Below, one piece after another: positions 63,806 through 64,000 of a stretch of 64,000 nucleotides of DNA. The stretch's first letter is position 1, and each line of letters starts with the position of its first letter. The stretch spans positions 62,001 through 126,000 of the forward strand of contig NZ_PVZG01000010.1 in the NCBI RefSeq assembly GCF_003002065.1, given 5' to 3'. Source of the DNA: Pseudosporangium ferrugineum. Lineage in GTDB: Bacteria > Actinomycetota > Actinomycetes > Mycobacteriales > Micromonosporaceae. Made by a program: the position numbers and the translations under genes. The notes under the pieces were generated by a model. It saw only the letters and a program-made list of their open reading frames with translations, searched no databases and was not told the origin of the DNA.

Positions 63806-64000
63806 ATGCCCAAGCGCGCGATCGTGACCGACAAGGCGGCCCCGGCGGGCGGGCCGTACTCGCACGCGGTGGTGGCCGGCGACACCGTCTACCTGGCCGG
63901 CGCCATCCCGGCGCTGCCCGACGGCACCCGCGTGACGGGCACCTTCGCGGAGCAGGCCCACGCGGCGTTCCGCAATCTCGAGGCCGTGGCGCGGGCGGCC
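63806..64000 (+). CDS. RidA family protein, N-terminal part (runs off window)
   Basis: The first 65 residues of a RidA/YjgF/UK114-type protein: PAGGPYSHAVVAGDTVYLAG is the characteristic start, followed by ALPDGTRVTGTFAEQAHAAF. RidA hydrolyses reactive 2-aminoacrylate-type enamines and imines released by PLP enzymes. ATG at 63806 with AAGGAG 8 nt upstream. The catalytic Arg region lies outside the window. Confidence 0.9.
   Translation, partial: MPKRAIVTDKAAPAGGPYSHAVVAGDTVYLAGAIPALPDGTRVTGTFAEQAHAAFRNLEAVARAA

Overview
This is a high-GC actinobacterial chromosome segment, most likely from a spore-forming Micromonosporaceae-type organism (Actinoplanes-like). The evidence is gene content and order: metK, coaBC, rpoZ, gmk, mihF, the pyr operon, bldD, nusB, efp, the aro genes, mltG, ruvX, alaS and rarA form a housekeeping block known from actinomycetes, and bldD and the actinobacterial integration host factor mihF are lineage markers. 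No rRNA, tRNA, CRISPR array, insertion sequence or prophage was seen.

Layout. 1-6.4 kb: a truncated cytochrome P450, priA, metK, coaBC and rpoZ. 6.4-17.9 kb: gmk and mihF, then a tightly coupled pyrimidine operon transcribed leftwards (pyrR-pyrB-pyrC-carA-carB-pyrD-bioA-pyrF) with the biotin gene bioA inserted between pyrD and pyrF. A PyrR-binding RNA loop lies just upstream of the pyrR ribosome binding site. 18.1-18.7 kb: bldD on the plus strand with a promoter, a BldD-box-like site and a strong terminator. 19-36.4 kb: a long leftward block (rarA, a very large disordered membrane protein, DUF948, DUF6167, alaS, ruvX, mltG, aroE, aroC, aroK, aroB, aroQ, efp, nusB), interrupted by one plus-strand gene encoding a ribbon-helix-helix/Clp-N fusion next to three GGGGTTA half-sites.

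36.4-64 kb is more accessory. It holds an ArsR/MFS efflux pair with an operator-overlapped promoter, a GNAT acetyltransferase, aspS with an SDR enzyme, a double-domain Lrp/AsnC regulator, an EmrB/QacA-type exporter, a ComB-like phosphatase, and a hemerythrin protein with a small membrane protein. Then come a sugar ABC transporter translationally coupled to a GH20 hexosaminidase, an ArsR/SRPBCC pair, and a NarL-type two-component system divergent from a small-membrane-protein/NfeD/flotillin operon, with a 30-bp perfect palindrome between them. The window ends in a D-amino-acid catabolic cluster (PLP deaminase/aldolase, regulator, amidohydrolase, RidA).

Two themes recur. Genes are very often joined by ATGA, GTGA or TGATG overlaps, implying translational coupling. 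Several otherwise conserved proteins (PriA, a histidine kinase, an SRPBCC protein, a hemerythrin, an Lrp regulator, an MFS exporter) carry long Gly/Ala/Pro/Ser-rich insertions or tails built from short tandem DNA repeats.
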